The notes under the pieces were generated by a model. The model worked only from the letters and a program-made list of their open reading frames with translations. It did no database searches and had not been told where the DNA came from. A DNA stretch of 47,107 nucleotides from an uncultured Erysipelotrichaceae bacterium (GTDB taxonomy: Bacteria; Bacillota_I; Bacilli_A; RFN20; CAG-826). Below, in pieces: positions 1 through 8,006 of this stretch. Location of the stretch: the NCBI GenBank assembly GCA_902800905.1, contig CADCGC010000003.1, positions 102,291 to 149,397 of the forward strand, given 5' to 3'. Position 1 is the stretch's first letter, and every line of letters begins with the position of its first letter. A program made the translations under genes and the position numbers.

Positions 1-27
1 TCATATATTTAATAAAATTAAAAGGCA

Positions 28-1062
28 TCAGTTGTGCCTTATAACTTTGTAATGACAATGATGAATCTTAAATGTTACTAAATCAGATAACTCTTTAATA
101 TCTGGATTGCGTGTATTATCTTCTTTTCCGTTAAACAATATTTCAAATTCAACATCTAGAATTGCACCAAAGATACTATGAATCTTAGTTAGTAAAAACA
201 TAGTCTTAACTTTGTTTAATAAATATAGGATGTCTTTATTAGTTAATATATCAATATTAATGCAGTTATAACCTCTATCTAAGACATTATATGTGTATCT
301 AGCGTCTATCCCTTCTTCTTTATTAAATAAGGCAATACGCTTCCCTTTTTCATCTAACATATTGATTTCAAATACTTCCACTTTTTGTACTGGGTTATTA
401 ATTGATTCGCCAGGTAATAGCACTAGTCGATATAAACGTTCACCACGATCATCAAAATAGTTATTACTATAAATATCATCTTTAGAGATAGAAAACGCTG
501 ATAACTCTTTGTCAAATGTAAATAAGGCGTAATCCTTATTAGCAGCATCATTATTAACTTGTTTAACACTACTACTATGTCTTATTAATGGTTCATCATT
601 ATTAGGATTATTATCTTGATCTTTAATAGTGAGTTTTATTTCTTCACTTCTTCTTTCTAAATCGTATAATACTTCTTCTTTGTTATGATATTCATAATAT
701 TTAAGCATCTGGAATCTACCATATCTAAATGTAAATATGGATGGTAATTCCATATCATCCATGATGACATTAAGAAATGGGATATCATTTTGTTTAGCGA
801 ACGCAATCTCGTCTTTACAGTTCTTACTGTTTAATGAGTTTTCAGTAATAACATATATAAACAAAGAACAACCATCTATCTTAGACACTATCTCTTCGTC
901 CCATTCACGGCCAAAATGAATACCTTCATCAAACCAGACATTATATTTGGTTTGTAAGATATTAATAAATTCATATACTTTGTCAGCGTCTTTATGAGAA
1001 TAACTAACAAAAATATACTTTCCCGTTCCTAAATACGCTTTCGGTCTATTCTGTAGTGGCAT
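28..1062 (-). CDS. TIR-domain protein
   Basis: This 344-residue protein has an N-terminal TIR domain at about residues 14-115. Visible landmarks are the first strand and SYSHKD box near 19-24, a WFDEGIHFGREW stretch (43-54), and CKDEIAF with Glu85 at the position of the catalytic glutamate of NAD-hydrolysing TIR enzymes. The C-terminal ~200 residues are unlike anything I recognise and may sense or bind a ligand. Bacterial TIR proteins often deplete NAD in antiphage defence; that role is inferred from the intact Glu and from the neighbouring AbiE pair. There is no Shine-Dalgarno before the ATG, but a TATAAT box lies 10 nt upstream, so the transcript may be almost leaderless. Confidence 0.85.
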   Translation of the reverse strand: MPLQNRPKAYLGTGKYIFVSYSHKDADKVYEFINILQTKYNVWFDEGIHFGREWDEEIVSKIDGCSLFIYVITENSLNSKNCKDEIAFAKQNDIPFLNVIMDDMELPSIFTFRYGRFQMLKYYEYHNKEEVLYDLERRSEEIKLTIKDQDNNPNNDEPLIRHSSSVKQVNNDAANKDYALFTFDKELSAFSISKDDIYSNNYFDDRGERLYRLVLLPGESINNPVQKVEVFEINMLDEKGKRIALFNKEEGIDARYTYNVLDRGYNCINIDILTNKDILYLLNKVKTMFLLTKIHSIFGAILDVEFEILFNGKEDNTRNPDIKELSDLVTFKIHHCHYKVIRHN

Positions 1063-1072
1063 ATATGTAATT

Positions 1073-1078
1073 ATTATA
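1073..1078 (-). promoter_or_regulatory. -10 box of the TIR gene
   Basis: TATAAT on the minus strand lies 10 nt before the ATG of the TIR gene. No good -35 hexamer is visible 16-18 nt further upstream. A start site 6-7 nt past the box would leave a leader of only about 4 nt, matching the missing ribosome binding site. Confidence 0.4.
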
Positions 1079-1132
1079 CTATCAATGCGTTATCATGTGT
1101 GCTTTTTTACTGCTGTTCACCGCACAAGAAAA

Positions 1133-1153
1133 GCGTCATTATTGACGCCTTTC
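1133..1153 (-). terminator. Rho-independent terminator
   Basis: GCGTCA (1133-1138) and TGACGC (1143-1148) form a six-base-pair stem with a four-base loop, followed on the minus strand by CTTTTC. It would end transcription of the AbiE group before the TIR gene. The reverse strand also has a short T run, so it may work both ways. Confidence 0.55.
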
Positions 1154-1252
1154 GTATAATTTGCAAAAATGTAAGTTTTTTCTATTCGTTTTGTAGTGCT
1201 CATGTATACAAATGTTCCACACATTTTGAAATATGAGTGAATTTACTTCCTC

Positions 1253-1368
1253 TTAACACCCTTAAGCAAGAAGTCCACCACATCGATATTGTGATCAACA
1301 ATGCTTTTATTCATCGATGGCTACCTCTATAGGTGGGGGATGAATTGCAGCAAAATTATTCAGTCGTA
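1253..1368 (-). repeat. Copy A of a ~115 bp dispersed structured repeat
   Basis: This block recurs at 46881-47000 in the same orientation with only scattered changes and a few indels. It contains nested inverted repeats: TTCATC/GATGAA enclosing CTACCT/AGGTGG, plus a CACA...TGTG hairpin. On the minus strand it carries a 23-codon reading frame, complement(1243..1314), starting MNKSIVDHNIDVVDFLLKG, preceded by AGAGGT eight bases upstream. The CCCCCACCT...GTGGGGGACTTCTTGC pattern of the family looks to me like the right end of IS200/IS605-type elements, where a hairpin precedes the cleavage site, but no tnpA or tnpB is present. Alternatives are a mobile miniature element or a duplicated small-protein gene. 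Confidence 0.6.
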
Positions 1369-1569
1369 TTTGGCTATAAAATAATCAACTATATCCTTTT
1401 TAAATTCTGATCCACCAATAGTCTTTATTTTTCCATTACTAAAGTAAGATGTAGATCCAGTAATACCACCTAGATAGATATTACGGTTTTCATCCATATA
1501 TAACCCTTTGCTTAATATATAGCGGTAGCTACCTTCTCTTCCTACTTCAGAGGTAACAATCTTTATCAT
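1360..1569 (-). CDS. Small protein of unknown function next to AbiEii
   Basis: A 69-residue frame starts 26 bp after the AbiEii stop with AAGGA about nine bases before its ATG, so it is probably co-transcribed with the AbiE pair. The protein is soluble and mildly basic, without a signal peptide or a motif I recognise. Its last codons lie inside repeat copy A, and sequence beside copy B ends in a similar DYFI-coding stretch, which may mean that a related gene once accompanied the second copy. Confidence 0.5.
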   Translation of the reverse strand: MIKIVTSEVGREGSYRYILSKGLYMDENRNIYLGGITGSTSYFSNGKIKTIGGSEFKKDIVDYFIAKYD

Positions 1570-1595
1570 ATGGTTTTTCCTTACTTAATATTATT

Positions 1596-2594
1596 CTATT
1601 TATTAATTTCTTTTTCTAATTCTTCAATGACTTTTAAGATGTTATCAAACGATGGATATTCTCCATAAATCATTGATTTCATATCCTCATAATCTTTTCT
1701 TAGGCGTTCAACACTATGAGGAGCTGGTATTAATTTCAAAGTGCCAAACTTTGCCAAATCATATCTTGCCCATCCACGTGGATAAAATTTCATTTTAAAT
1801 AAAGCGACATCTTCTAATAATTTTGGATTTTGCAAAGCGCTTTCTTTAACACCGTTTTTACACATGCAAAAGATGTCGTAGTAATGCCTCGAATATCTCG
1901 ATGGAATAATAGAGTCCTCTGGTCGAAAGGCTTCTTGATGTAATATTGTTGCTTTCTCCCAAAATGTTCTTTCTGGAGTTGTTGCTAATAGTTCTACTTC
2001 AGATAAAGAAACAGTGTTTGGATATTCCTCCGCAACAAAAGATTTGACACTAGCTCTATTAAGAGGAATCCAAGACGCCAAAACACCTATTTCTAATCTG
2101 ATTGTGTTGATGATTGAGCTATGTGAATATGAATGAGGGTATGCAAAAACAACTGTTCCAGGATCATCTTTTTCAATATAAACGTCGCAATTAATGTCCA
2201 ATATTTGCGACATTCCATTTTTAAATTCAGGTAAGAATTCTTCTCTTAGGAATGTAAACAATCTATCTCTAGATTCTTCAATAAACTTGAGTTGCTTAGT
2301 GTTTGATCTTTCTTCCCACGGCTCATCGCTTTTGTATCCCAAAACTCTCCAATCAAGAATTAGATCAATGTCTTCAGAAAATCTTTCTATAAGATGGTAA
2401 ACCTTAGATAAACACGTTCCACCCTTAAAAGCGAATTGGTTTTTCCACTTAGAATGATGAAAGAGATAATCAAGAGTAATACATACCCAAAGATCTTTTT
2501 CTACAATTGCAGCATTCATGCCTTTTCTATCAGCAGTATTAACAATAATGGTATTTAGTTCTTCTTTTGGAAATTTAAGTAAGCTATACATCAT
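1596..2594 (-). CDS. AbiEii-type nucleotidyltransferase toxin
   Basis: This 332-residue protein belongs to the AbiEii/AbiGii nucleotidyltransferase family, the toxin of type IV toxin-antitoxin systems with abortive-infection activity. The signature is clear: KGGTCLSK (57-64) supplies the GG...S motif and RFSEDIDL (71-78) supplies the DxD metal-binding aspartates Asp75 and Asp77. Length is normal for the family. Its ATG overlaps the stop of the upstream partner (TAATG) and is preceded by AGGAGG, so toxin translation is coupled to antitoxin translation. Homologues such as MenA add nucleotides to tRNA; the exact target here is unknown. Confidence 0.88.
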   Translation of the reverse strand: MMYSLLKFPKEELNTIIVNTADRKGMNAAIVEKDLWVCITLDYLFHHSKWKNQFAFKGGTCLSKVYHLIERFSEDIDLILDWRVLGYKSDEPWEERSNTKQLKFIEESRDRLFTFLREEFLPEFKNGMSQILDINCDVYIEKDDPGTVVFAYPHSYSHSSIINTIRLEIGVLASWIPLNRASVKSFVAEEYPNTVSLSEVELLATTPERTFWEKATILHQEAFRPEDSIIPSRYSRHYYDIFCMCKNGVKESALQNPKLLEDVALFKMKFYPRGWARYDLAKFGTLKLIPAPHSVERLRKDYEDMKSMIYGEYPSFDNILKVIEELEKEINK

Positions 2595-3259
2595 TATTCC
2601 TCCTGACTACATATTCTCTTTATTATTTCATATATCCACTTAGTGACTCCACCAGCCTCACGAATTAAGCTTTCTTTTTCTTTTGAAGATAAGTGGTTTT
2701 TTATTCTTTCTAGTGATTGTTCATCAATATTTGGTCCAATCTCCTTTATTGCGTTAACCACCAAAGAAGACATATAAGATAAATCCAATAATTCTTTAGA
2801 TGATTTATGTTTAAAACTAATAATAAATTTGTTGATTTTGTATGTTTTATATTGACCGCTACTATAGTACTCATAACTATTAGTCACTTGAGTAGAAAGC
2901 CCTAATAGATTCAAAGCAGTTAATCCAGAAGGAGAAATCTTCCAGTTATAGTTTCTCGCTATTGCTTTAGCGACTTCTTCTATATTAGGTGCAGAGTATT
3001 CTTTTAAAAGTTTAGAAAAATAGGGCTTATCATATATTCCTCTTATGATTCTTCTAATCATTCCTTCTTTTTCTAGTCTTAAAAGACATTTTTTAGCGTT
3101 TTCGTATTCTGCAATATCTGTAAAATCAGAAACAACAAAAACACTGCCCGATGGCATTTTATTAATTTTGGTTCTAATGGAGTTCATTTCAGAGTTAATC
3201 ATAATTGTTTTGTCCCTAATAGTGTATACTTTTGGGGACATAAAATCAAGGTAATTCAT
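2594..3259 (-). CDS. AbiEi-like antitoxin/transcriptional regulator
   Basis: A 221-residue protein directly upstream of and overlapping AbiEii. Residues ~25-75 look like a winged helix (VFVVSDFTDIAEYENAKKCL then LEKEGMIRRIIRGIYDKP), which is how AbiEi_4/DUF6088 proteins begin; the rest matches their middle region in length and character. AbiEi proteins bind inverted repeats at their own promoter and neutralise AbiEii without stable contact. GGAGA sits seven bases before the ATG, inside the tail of the degraded gene upstream. Family-level assignment rests on context plus the N-terminal fold. Confidence 0.8.
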   Translation of the reverse strand: MNYLDFMSPKVYTIRDKTIMINSEMNSIRTKINKMPSGSVFVVSDFTDIAEYENAKKCLLRLEKEGMIRRIIRGIYDKPYFSKLLKEYSAPNIEEVAKAIARNYNWKISPSGLTALNLLGLSTQVTNSYEYYSSGQYKTYKINKFIISFKHKSSKELLDLSYMSSLVVNAIKEIGPNIDEQSLERIKNHLSSKEKESLIREAGGVTKWIYEIIKRICSQEE

Positions 3260-3262
3260 CGT

Positions 3263-3448
3263 TTAGTCTCCATTAATCTCCACTATGCAGTAATATAGAC
3301 ATGTTTTCTTGTTATCAATCTTTCTATCAAAATGATAATGACCAAAGAACCAGTGTTTATATTCCACTACTTTATCAATGAAATTCAGTTGATCAGCGCA
3401 TATATCTCTACGAAAATAAAACAATCTTGCAACACAAATGCAACTTTT
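3263..3448 (-). pseudogene. C-terminal remnant of a metallophosphoesterase
   Basis: An open stretch with no start codon ends in TAA at 3265-3263. Its translation includes KHWFFGHYHFDRKI, the terminal GHxH metal-binding motif of calcineurin-like phosphoesterases, followed by a typical short closing strand (CLYYCIVEI). An in-frame stop lies about 60 codons upstream and no catalytic N-terminal part (DxH, GDxxD, GNHD) is present. It is therefore a decayed end of a gene ~5 times longer. The AbiEi ribosome binding site uses its last codons. Confidence 0.65.
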
Positions 3449-3471
3449 TTATAGAATATTTTCTATGTCAC

Positions 3472-4803
3472 TTACCAATCCAAAGAGTTTTCGTTTGTTA
3501 AGAATTCCATTAAGTTCATTCTTAAAAAACCATCGTTTGTGTATTGATGATCAACAATATCGTTTTTAACAATAACAATCTTCTTAAATGAATCAGGAAT
3601 GTTCCTAATTGATTTATATTCTTGTTCTTTCTTCTCGATTGTATCAATTTGCAAAGCAACTTGAACGTAATATATCTTGCCGCCTTTGTTAGCAACAAAG
3701 TCCACTTCAGTTGCCTTTTCTACATATATATCTTTTCCATCCTTGTCTTTTTTGCCGGTTGGTTCATTTATATAAACCACACCAACATCAACGCTATATC
3801 CACGATATCTTAGTTCGTTGTAAACAATATTTTCAATAAGATCTGTTTCATCGATTTCTCTAAAATTTAAAATAGCGTTCCTAATTCCAATATCTTCGAA
3901 ATATATTTTGTAAGGAGAGCCAATATAACGTCTTCCTTTTACATCGTATCTTAATACTTTATTTAATAAAAATGCATCTTCAAACCACGAAATATAATCT
4001 CCTATCGTATCGTTTGATAAGTCTATGTTATAAACGCTTTTAAAAGTTTTTTCTATCTTGGTTGGATTTATTGGCGTTGAAATCATAGAAGCAATAACTC
4101 TTAAAGTCTCAATTAACTTATTCTCATCAACTTGAGGATGTCTTAAAACAACATCTTTGATATATGTCTCATTTAGCACACTACTGGCTTGATTTGCTTT
4201 TTCATTGTGCTCGTTTTCAAGTTGAACTAGTGGAACACCACCATAAATTATGTAATCTCGTAACGCTTTTTCTTCGCTTTTATTTATTCCCGAGAGATAT
4301 TCATTAAATGTTAATGGCAATAGATGTATTCTACTACCTCTATTACTGAATTCAGTGTCAATATCCTTTGAAAGCATTTTTGCGTTACTACCAGTTACAT
4401 AGATGTCATAACTTTCGTTTCGTAACAACCCATTTAAAACAGGAACAAAGCGATCCAGTTTTTGTATTTCATCTAATAGTAAATAATATGTTCCGTTCTT
4501 CTTTGTTTTGTCTTTAATGTATTCAATAAATTTTTTGCTATTAACCCGTTCTTCTTTTCCAACCATTATAATCGTTGGCTCATCTGGAAAATATTTATTA
4601 AGTAAATTAGTATCAAGTTCAGAATCGAATGCAAATTTAACAATAAATTGTTCTTTAATACCTTGGTTTTCAATTAAATGATTATAAAATATGGTGTTAA
4701 GTAAAAATGATTTGCCACTTCTTCTTATACCAGTAATAACCTTAATCATGTGGTTGTTTTCTTTTTTTATTAATTGATTTAAATAGTAATCTCTTTTAAA
4801 CAT
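3472..4803 (-). CDS. AAA+ ATPase with DUF4143
   Basis: This 443-residue protein has an N-terminal P-loop ATPase domain: Walker A GIRRSGKS (25-32), Walker B LLLDEIQ (108-114) with Asp111-Glu112, and a sensor-like VTGSNAKML near 136-144. The C-terminal part (~200-430) has the DUF4143 pattern with a late EVDFVANK stretch resembling a PD-(D/E)xK nuclease-like core (Glu, Asp, then IYYVQVAL). This family is widespread in gut bacteria and archaea, usually as single genes of unknown role. It is transcribed alone here, 200 bp upstream of the AbiE pair, with GGAAGG before the ATG. Confidence 0.85.
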   Translation of the reverse strand: MFKRDYYLNQLIKKENNHMIKVITGIRRSGKSFLLNTIFYNHLIENQGIKEQFIVKFAFDSELDTNLLNKYFPDEPTIIMVGKEERVNSKKFIEYIKDKTKKNGTYYLLLDEIQKLDRFVPVLNGLLRNESYDIYVTGSNAKMLSKDIDTEFSNRGSRIHLLPLTFNEYLSGINKSEEKALRDYIIYGGVPLVQLENEHNEKANQASSVLNETYIKDVVLRHPQVDENKLIETLRVIASMISTPINPTKIEKTFKSVYNIDLSNDTIGDYISWFEDAFLLNKVLRYDVKGRRYIGSPYKIYFEDIGIRNAILNFREIDETDLIENIVYNELRYRGYSVDVGVVYINEPTGKKDKDGKDIYVEKATEVDFVANKGGKIYYVQVALQIDTIEKKEQEYKSIRNIPDSFKKIVIVKNDIVDHQYTNDGFLRMNLMEFLTNENSLDW

Positions 4804-5005
4804 AGTGTTGACACCTTCCCTAGTACTAATATTTTTGTCGACTCTATTATATGCTATTACCGACCAAAAATAAAGTTTAGCGATTATTTATTATTTTGGA
4901 GCCTTCATTTTAAGCTTACAAAAGGAAGTTTGTTCTATTCTTTTTTGTTGCATTTTTTTGTTTAATCATCAAAAAACCATTTTTGCTCTTGCGAGAGGGG
5001 GCTCC

Positions 5006-5033
5006 TTGATTTGAGCCGAAACTATGCTATAAT
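5006..5033 (+). promoter_or_regulatory. Plus-strand promoter antisense to the small membrane peptide
   Basis: TTGATT (5006-5011) and TATAAT (5028-5033) are 16 bp apart, a good sigma-70-type promoter on the otherwise empty strand. Its transcript would run antisense through the whole 47-codon gene at 5076-5219. GGCTC (5000-5004) and GAGCC (5013-5017) flank the -35 box, and GGCTCCTTGA (5000-5009) recurs inverted at 5191-5200. Confidence 0.5.
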
Positions 5034-5046
5034 AAGTTTAGGTGTT

Positions 5047-5077
5047 CCCCTAGCTATTGCAGCTAAGGGATTTTTTT
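5047..5077 (+). terminator. Early terminator or attenuator of the antisense RNA
   Basis: CCCCTAGCT (5047-5055) pairs with AGCTAAGGG (5061-5069), one mismatch, followed by ATTTTTTT. The outer AGGTGTT/AACACCT can close a further stem. It lies only ~8 nt past the expected start of the plus-strand promoter, so it could limit read-through, or end the complementary mRNA as a stable 3' hairpin. Confidence 0.5.
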
Positions 5078-5219
5078 AACACCTGAAGATGATTGCTATC
5101 ACTACGAGAGCGATAACAAATAGGATTAGGCACGCAAGTGCACTGCCGGTTTCCGTTATGTCATCCTTTCTATAGCACATCCGTTCAACGTCAAGGAGCC
5201 GTTTTAGGAACGTCTTCAT
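5076..5219 (-). CDS. Small hydrophobic membrane peptide, candidate type I toxin
   Basis: A 47-codon frame encodes a basic N-terminus (MKTFLKRLLDVERMCYRK), a polar linker and then one strongly hydrophobic helix (ALACLILFVIALVVIAIIF) ending in Arg-Cys. This is the architecture of type I toxin peptides, although I do not recognise the exact family. GAGGGG (5232-5227) lies seven bases before the ATG, ideal spacing, but forms the right arm of a six-base-pair hairpin with CCCCTC (5248-5243), so translation should be self-blocked. An antisense promoter starts at 5006 and the same hairpin followed by T7 would end that RNA. A TATACT at 5288-5283 is a possible -10 box for the mRNA. An internal ATG at 5180 gives a 34-residue version. 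Confidence 0.5.
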   Translation of the reverse strand: MKTFLKRLLDVERMCYRKDDITETGSALACLILFVIALVVIAIIFRC

Positions 5220-5226
5220 AAAACAT

Positions 5227-5256
5227 CCCCTCACTATACTAAGAGGGGATTTTTTT
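5227..5256 (+). terminator. Shared hairpin: antisense-RNA terminator and SD-sequestering stem
   Basis: CCCCTC (5227-5232) and GAGGGG (5243-5248) form the stem; AT plus six or seven T follow on the plus strand, a strong rho-independent terminator. On the minus strand the same stem holds the ribosome binding site of the small membrane peptide. Confidence 0.6.
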
Positions 5257-5334
5257 GATTTTTTTGTAAAAATTTTTTAAAAAGTATAAAGCAAAAAGCA
5301 GTTATCAATTATATTGATAAATTTTTTAATCTCA

Positions 5335-7407
5335 TTATATCAAATTAATAACGATACAAGGTCTGACAGAGTGGCTATTGCCATCAACTGCATATTCACT
5401 TAATACTCCACCAGAATTAACATTCCAAGCGCAATATGAATATAAGCTTGAAGGAGAGCGTGTCCAATATGAACCATTATATTTGTATTGATTGTCTTTG
5501 GTGTTGCTCCACGCTCCCATCGCTCTAGCGTAGTCGGTGGTTTGAGCTTTTTTGTCATCTATTCCATTAATTTCTTGATATGAAGGCAGATATACTTTAT
5601 CGCTTGTATTTTCACATGCATATTCATTAGAAGAGGTATCTGTTGTAGATCCACTATTATTGACAGCCAATGTTTCAAGTAAGTTTGTTCCAAACATAAA
5701 AGCGTTCTCAAGGAAAGTTCCATTTAGCCACTTTCTTATATCGCTTTCTTTATAATTGTTTGGATAAATAACACTTCCACTAATGCTTCTATTAGAGTAA
5801 TCGCGATAATAACAATAAGCGTCTAATAAGACATTAGACATTAAGACATAACGATTATTCTCTTTGCTAGCAATGTTCCATTTAATTGGTTCACATTTAA
5901 ACCAATATTCCTTTTCATCAACAATGTCTTCACCATCATTAAATTTGTATGATTCGTTGTTATATATTTTTGAAGTGGCTTTGAAATAAAATTCGTTGTT
6001 ATATAAACGCCACCCAGTAGAAATCGTTGTTGCGTATTCTAATAATTCAATAAGGTCTTGATCTTTGACATATGTTTGAGGATATAATCCATATTCAATA
6101 TATTTTCCATCGCTACTAATAACTGGGTTATATCCTGGAAGGTCTTGAGTTTTGTCAACCTTTGTATATTGAGCGGTATATGTCATATCACTACTAATCG
6201 GTGCTGGAATTGGATCCCAACCACTAAAATAGTAGTTGTAATGGTCATCCGATGGTTTAGAAGGATTTGGGCCACTATATGTTGGGGTTGTTCCCGCAGC
6301 AACATTTTCATCAACCTTTAATACTTCTTCATCATAGTTGAGCCAAGTAACTGTATATGTTTGTCCTTTTTCTTTAAACACTGCAGTATATGTTGTGTCT
6401 TGATATATTTCACTAGGAGTAGGATCCCAACCAACAAAATCATAACCATCTTTTGAAGGCTCTTCTCCTTTATATTCAGGAATAGTTCCTTCAGTAACGT
6501 TCTCATCAACTTTAAGAACAGTACCATTTTCATCTAACCACGTAACCGTGTATGTTTTTACATTACTAAAGAAGAATTCAATGTTTGTAAGATAAAACAC
6601 CTTGTTATTAATAGTGGAAATCTTTAAAGATGTGGTTGATTCAAATTCGAATTCAATATTGGTGAAGTCTTTTGACTCTACTGTTTCTTTATTAGCGACA
6701 TTCATATTTGAACAGGTTAAGGTTGTAGTTTTATTATCACTAGAAGGTGTTGCCCAATCAGTAGAACCACTATCACCAACTTGTAATTTACAGTTTGTAT
6801 TTCCCACTAAACCTGTAAGAACTGCCTTATTTACTGGTTTATTAAGGCTTAAAATTATTCCACCATCAATACTTGTGGTGCCAAATTTAAGCATATCTCC
6901 TTGTGCCCATTTAGTGTCGCCAGATCCACCATAACCGCCACCATAGATATAGGTAAAATCACTTACTTCATTAATGACGCTATTATCTTCTTCATCATCT
7001 AAGACAAAAGTATTTAAAATCAAATCACTTTCTTCATTTTTAAAAGCGTATGACCTAGAAGTTGTCATTTCGTAGGAAATGTTGTATTTGACACTTGTCT
7101 TCTTGTTTTTTAATGATACATCAAGATTCACATCATGATTTGGCATAGTGAATGTATAGACCGAATCACTAGATGTAAGAATAGAGTTATCAGCTTTAAC
7201 TTCTTCGATTTCTTTGCTGTCATTTAAAACATTAACAGTAAAGTTAACTGTATCATTTTCTTTATATTTTTCTAATAATCCAGTAATAGAGTAATCGTCA
7301 CTAGAGGTATATCTAACAACATATGTATCTTCTTTGGGCGAACTATTACATCCACCTAATATAAGGGCGATTAAAGGAATTAAGATACATCTATTTATTC
7401 TTTTCAT
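5335..7407 (-). CDS. Lipoprotein with two InlB B-repeats and a DUF6273 domain
   Basis: This 690-residue protein starts with a lipoprotein signal (lipobox LGGC, Cys20). Residues ~110-280 are a beta-rich region with no assignment. Two Listeria-Bacteroides (InlB B) repeats follow at about 284-345 and 350-415, each opening with YTVTWL, containing VLKVDENV and closing with GWDP...TYTA. The last ~250 residues match DUF6273, a domain common in surface proteins of gut Firmicutes: WRLYNNEF, IKWNI, DIRKWLNGTFLENAF, then YWTRSPSS and VRPCIVI. It is displayed on the cell surface; its ligand is unknown. Together with the next gene upstream it may form a two-gene unit (4 bp gap). Confidence 0.8.
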   Translation of the reverse strand: MKRINRCILIPLIALILGGCNSSPKEDTYVVRYTSSDDYSITGLLEKYKENDTVNFTVNVLNDSKEIEEVKADNSILTSSDSVYTFTMPNHDVNLDVSLKNKKTSVKYNISYEMTTSRSYAFKNEESDLILNTFVLDDEEDNSVINEVSDFTYIYGGGYGGSGDTKWAQGDMLKFGTTSIDGGIILSLNKPVNKAVLTGLVGNTNCKLQVGDSGSTDWATPSSDNKTTTLTCSNMNVANKETVESKDFTNIEFEFESTTSLKISTINNKVFYLTNIEFFFSNVKTYTVTWLDENGTVLKVDENVTEGTIPEYKGEEPSKDGYDFVGWDPTPSEIYQDTTYTAVFKEKGQTYTVTWLNYDEEVLKVDENVAAGTTPTYSGPNPSKPSDDHYNYYFSGWDPIPAPISSDMTYTAQYTKVDKTQDLPGYNPVISSDGKYIEYGLYPQTYVKDQDLIELLEYATTISTGWRLYNNEFYFKATSKIYNNESYKFNDGEDIVDEKEYWFKCEPIKWNIASKENNRYVLMSNVLLDAYCYYRDYSNRSISGSVIYPNNYKESDIRKWLNGTFLENAFMFGTNLLETLAVNNSGSTTDTSSNEYACENTSDKVYLPSYQEINGIDDKKAQTTDYARAMGAWSNTKDNQYKYNGSYWTRSPSSLYSYCAWNVNSGGVLSEYAVDGNSHSVRPCIVINLI

Positions 7408-7411
7408 ATCT

Positions 7412-7951
7412 CTATTTCATATTGACGATTAAATCGTCCCAAGTAACATAAGATCTCATATTTTTCGCTATCGTGGCGACGTTTGTGTTACTTACTCTTC
7501 CTTTTTCTGCTTCAATCTTCGCTAATCTGACTTTATTTGGATCTGTCCCCATTGCCTCATATATCCATAATAAAAGTTCAGGACATTTAAGATTTATATA
7601 TATCTTTGAATAAGCGTCTCCAGTCTTATCAATTTTTCCTTCTTCTAACCAAGAGGTAAAGAAGTGCCACTTCTGATTAGGAGAATGTTGAGTTTTATCC
7701 ACCACTATCCCACACTGCTTAGCGTAATCAATATATCCACCAGAAGCTTGTTGATATCTTTCGATGAACTCATCACTTAAGGGATAATGTTCTCTTTTAT
7801 CTTCAAGATAATCAGCGAATTCTTGAATCGTATATGTGACTTCTGGGGCTTTATTAGGTTCTATTTCATGTTTTGGAGATGTATAAAAAAGCATTGTTGA
7901 TGGAACAACGAATAATGTTGAAAGTAATAACAATGTTTTCTTAATCATCAC
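7412..7951 (-). CDS. Exported protein of unknown function
   Basis: A 179-residue protein with a signal peptide (KK then a hydrophobic run to about residue 25) and no lipobox cysteine. The mature part begins with an acidic-basic helix-rich region (YTIQEFADYLEDKREHYPL) and ends with NMRSYVTWDDLIVNMK. I recognise no domain. It ends 4 bp before the DUF6273 lipoprotein gene, so the two are likely co-transcribed. Confidence 0.6.
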   Translation of the reverse strand: MMIKKTLLLLSTLFVVPSTMLFYTSPKHEIEPNKAPEVTYTIQEFADYLEDKREHYPLSDEFIERYQQASGGYIDYAKQCGIVVDKTQHSPNQKWHFFTSWLEEGKIDKTGDAYSKIYINLKCPELLLWIYEAMGTDPNKVRLAKIEAEKGRVSNTNVATIAKNMRSYVTWDDLIVNMK

Positions 7952-8006
7952 TTTATTATATAGCGGTTATTAGCAATGATTCAAATATTTGATACTTTGT
8001 ATCAGC

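Noticed and set aside
1253-1368. CRISPR repeat
   Set aside because: Only two distant copies exist; there is no array of spacers and no cas gene.
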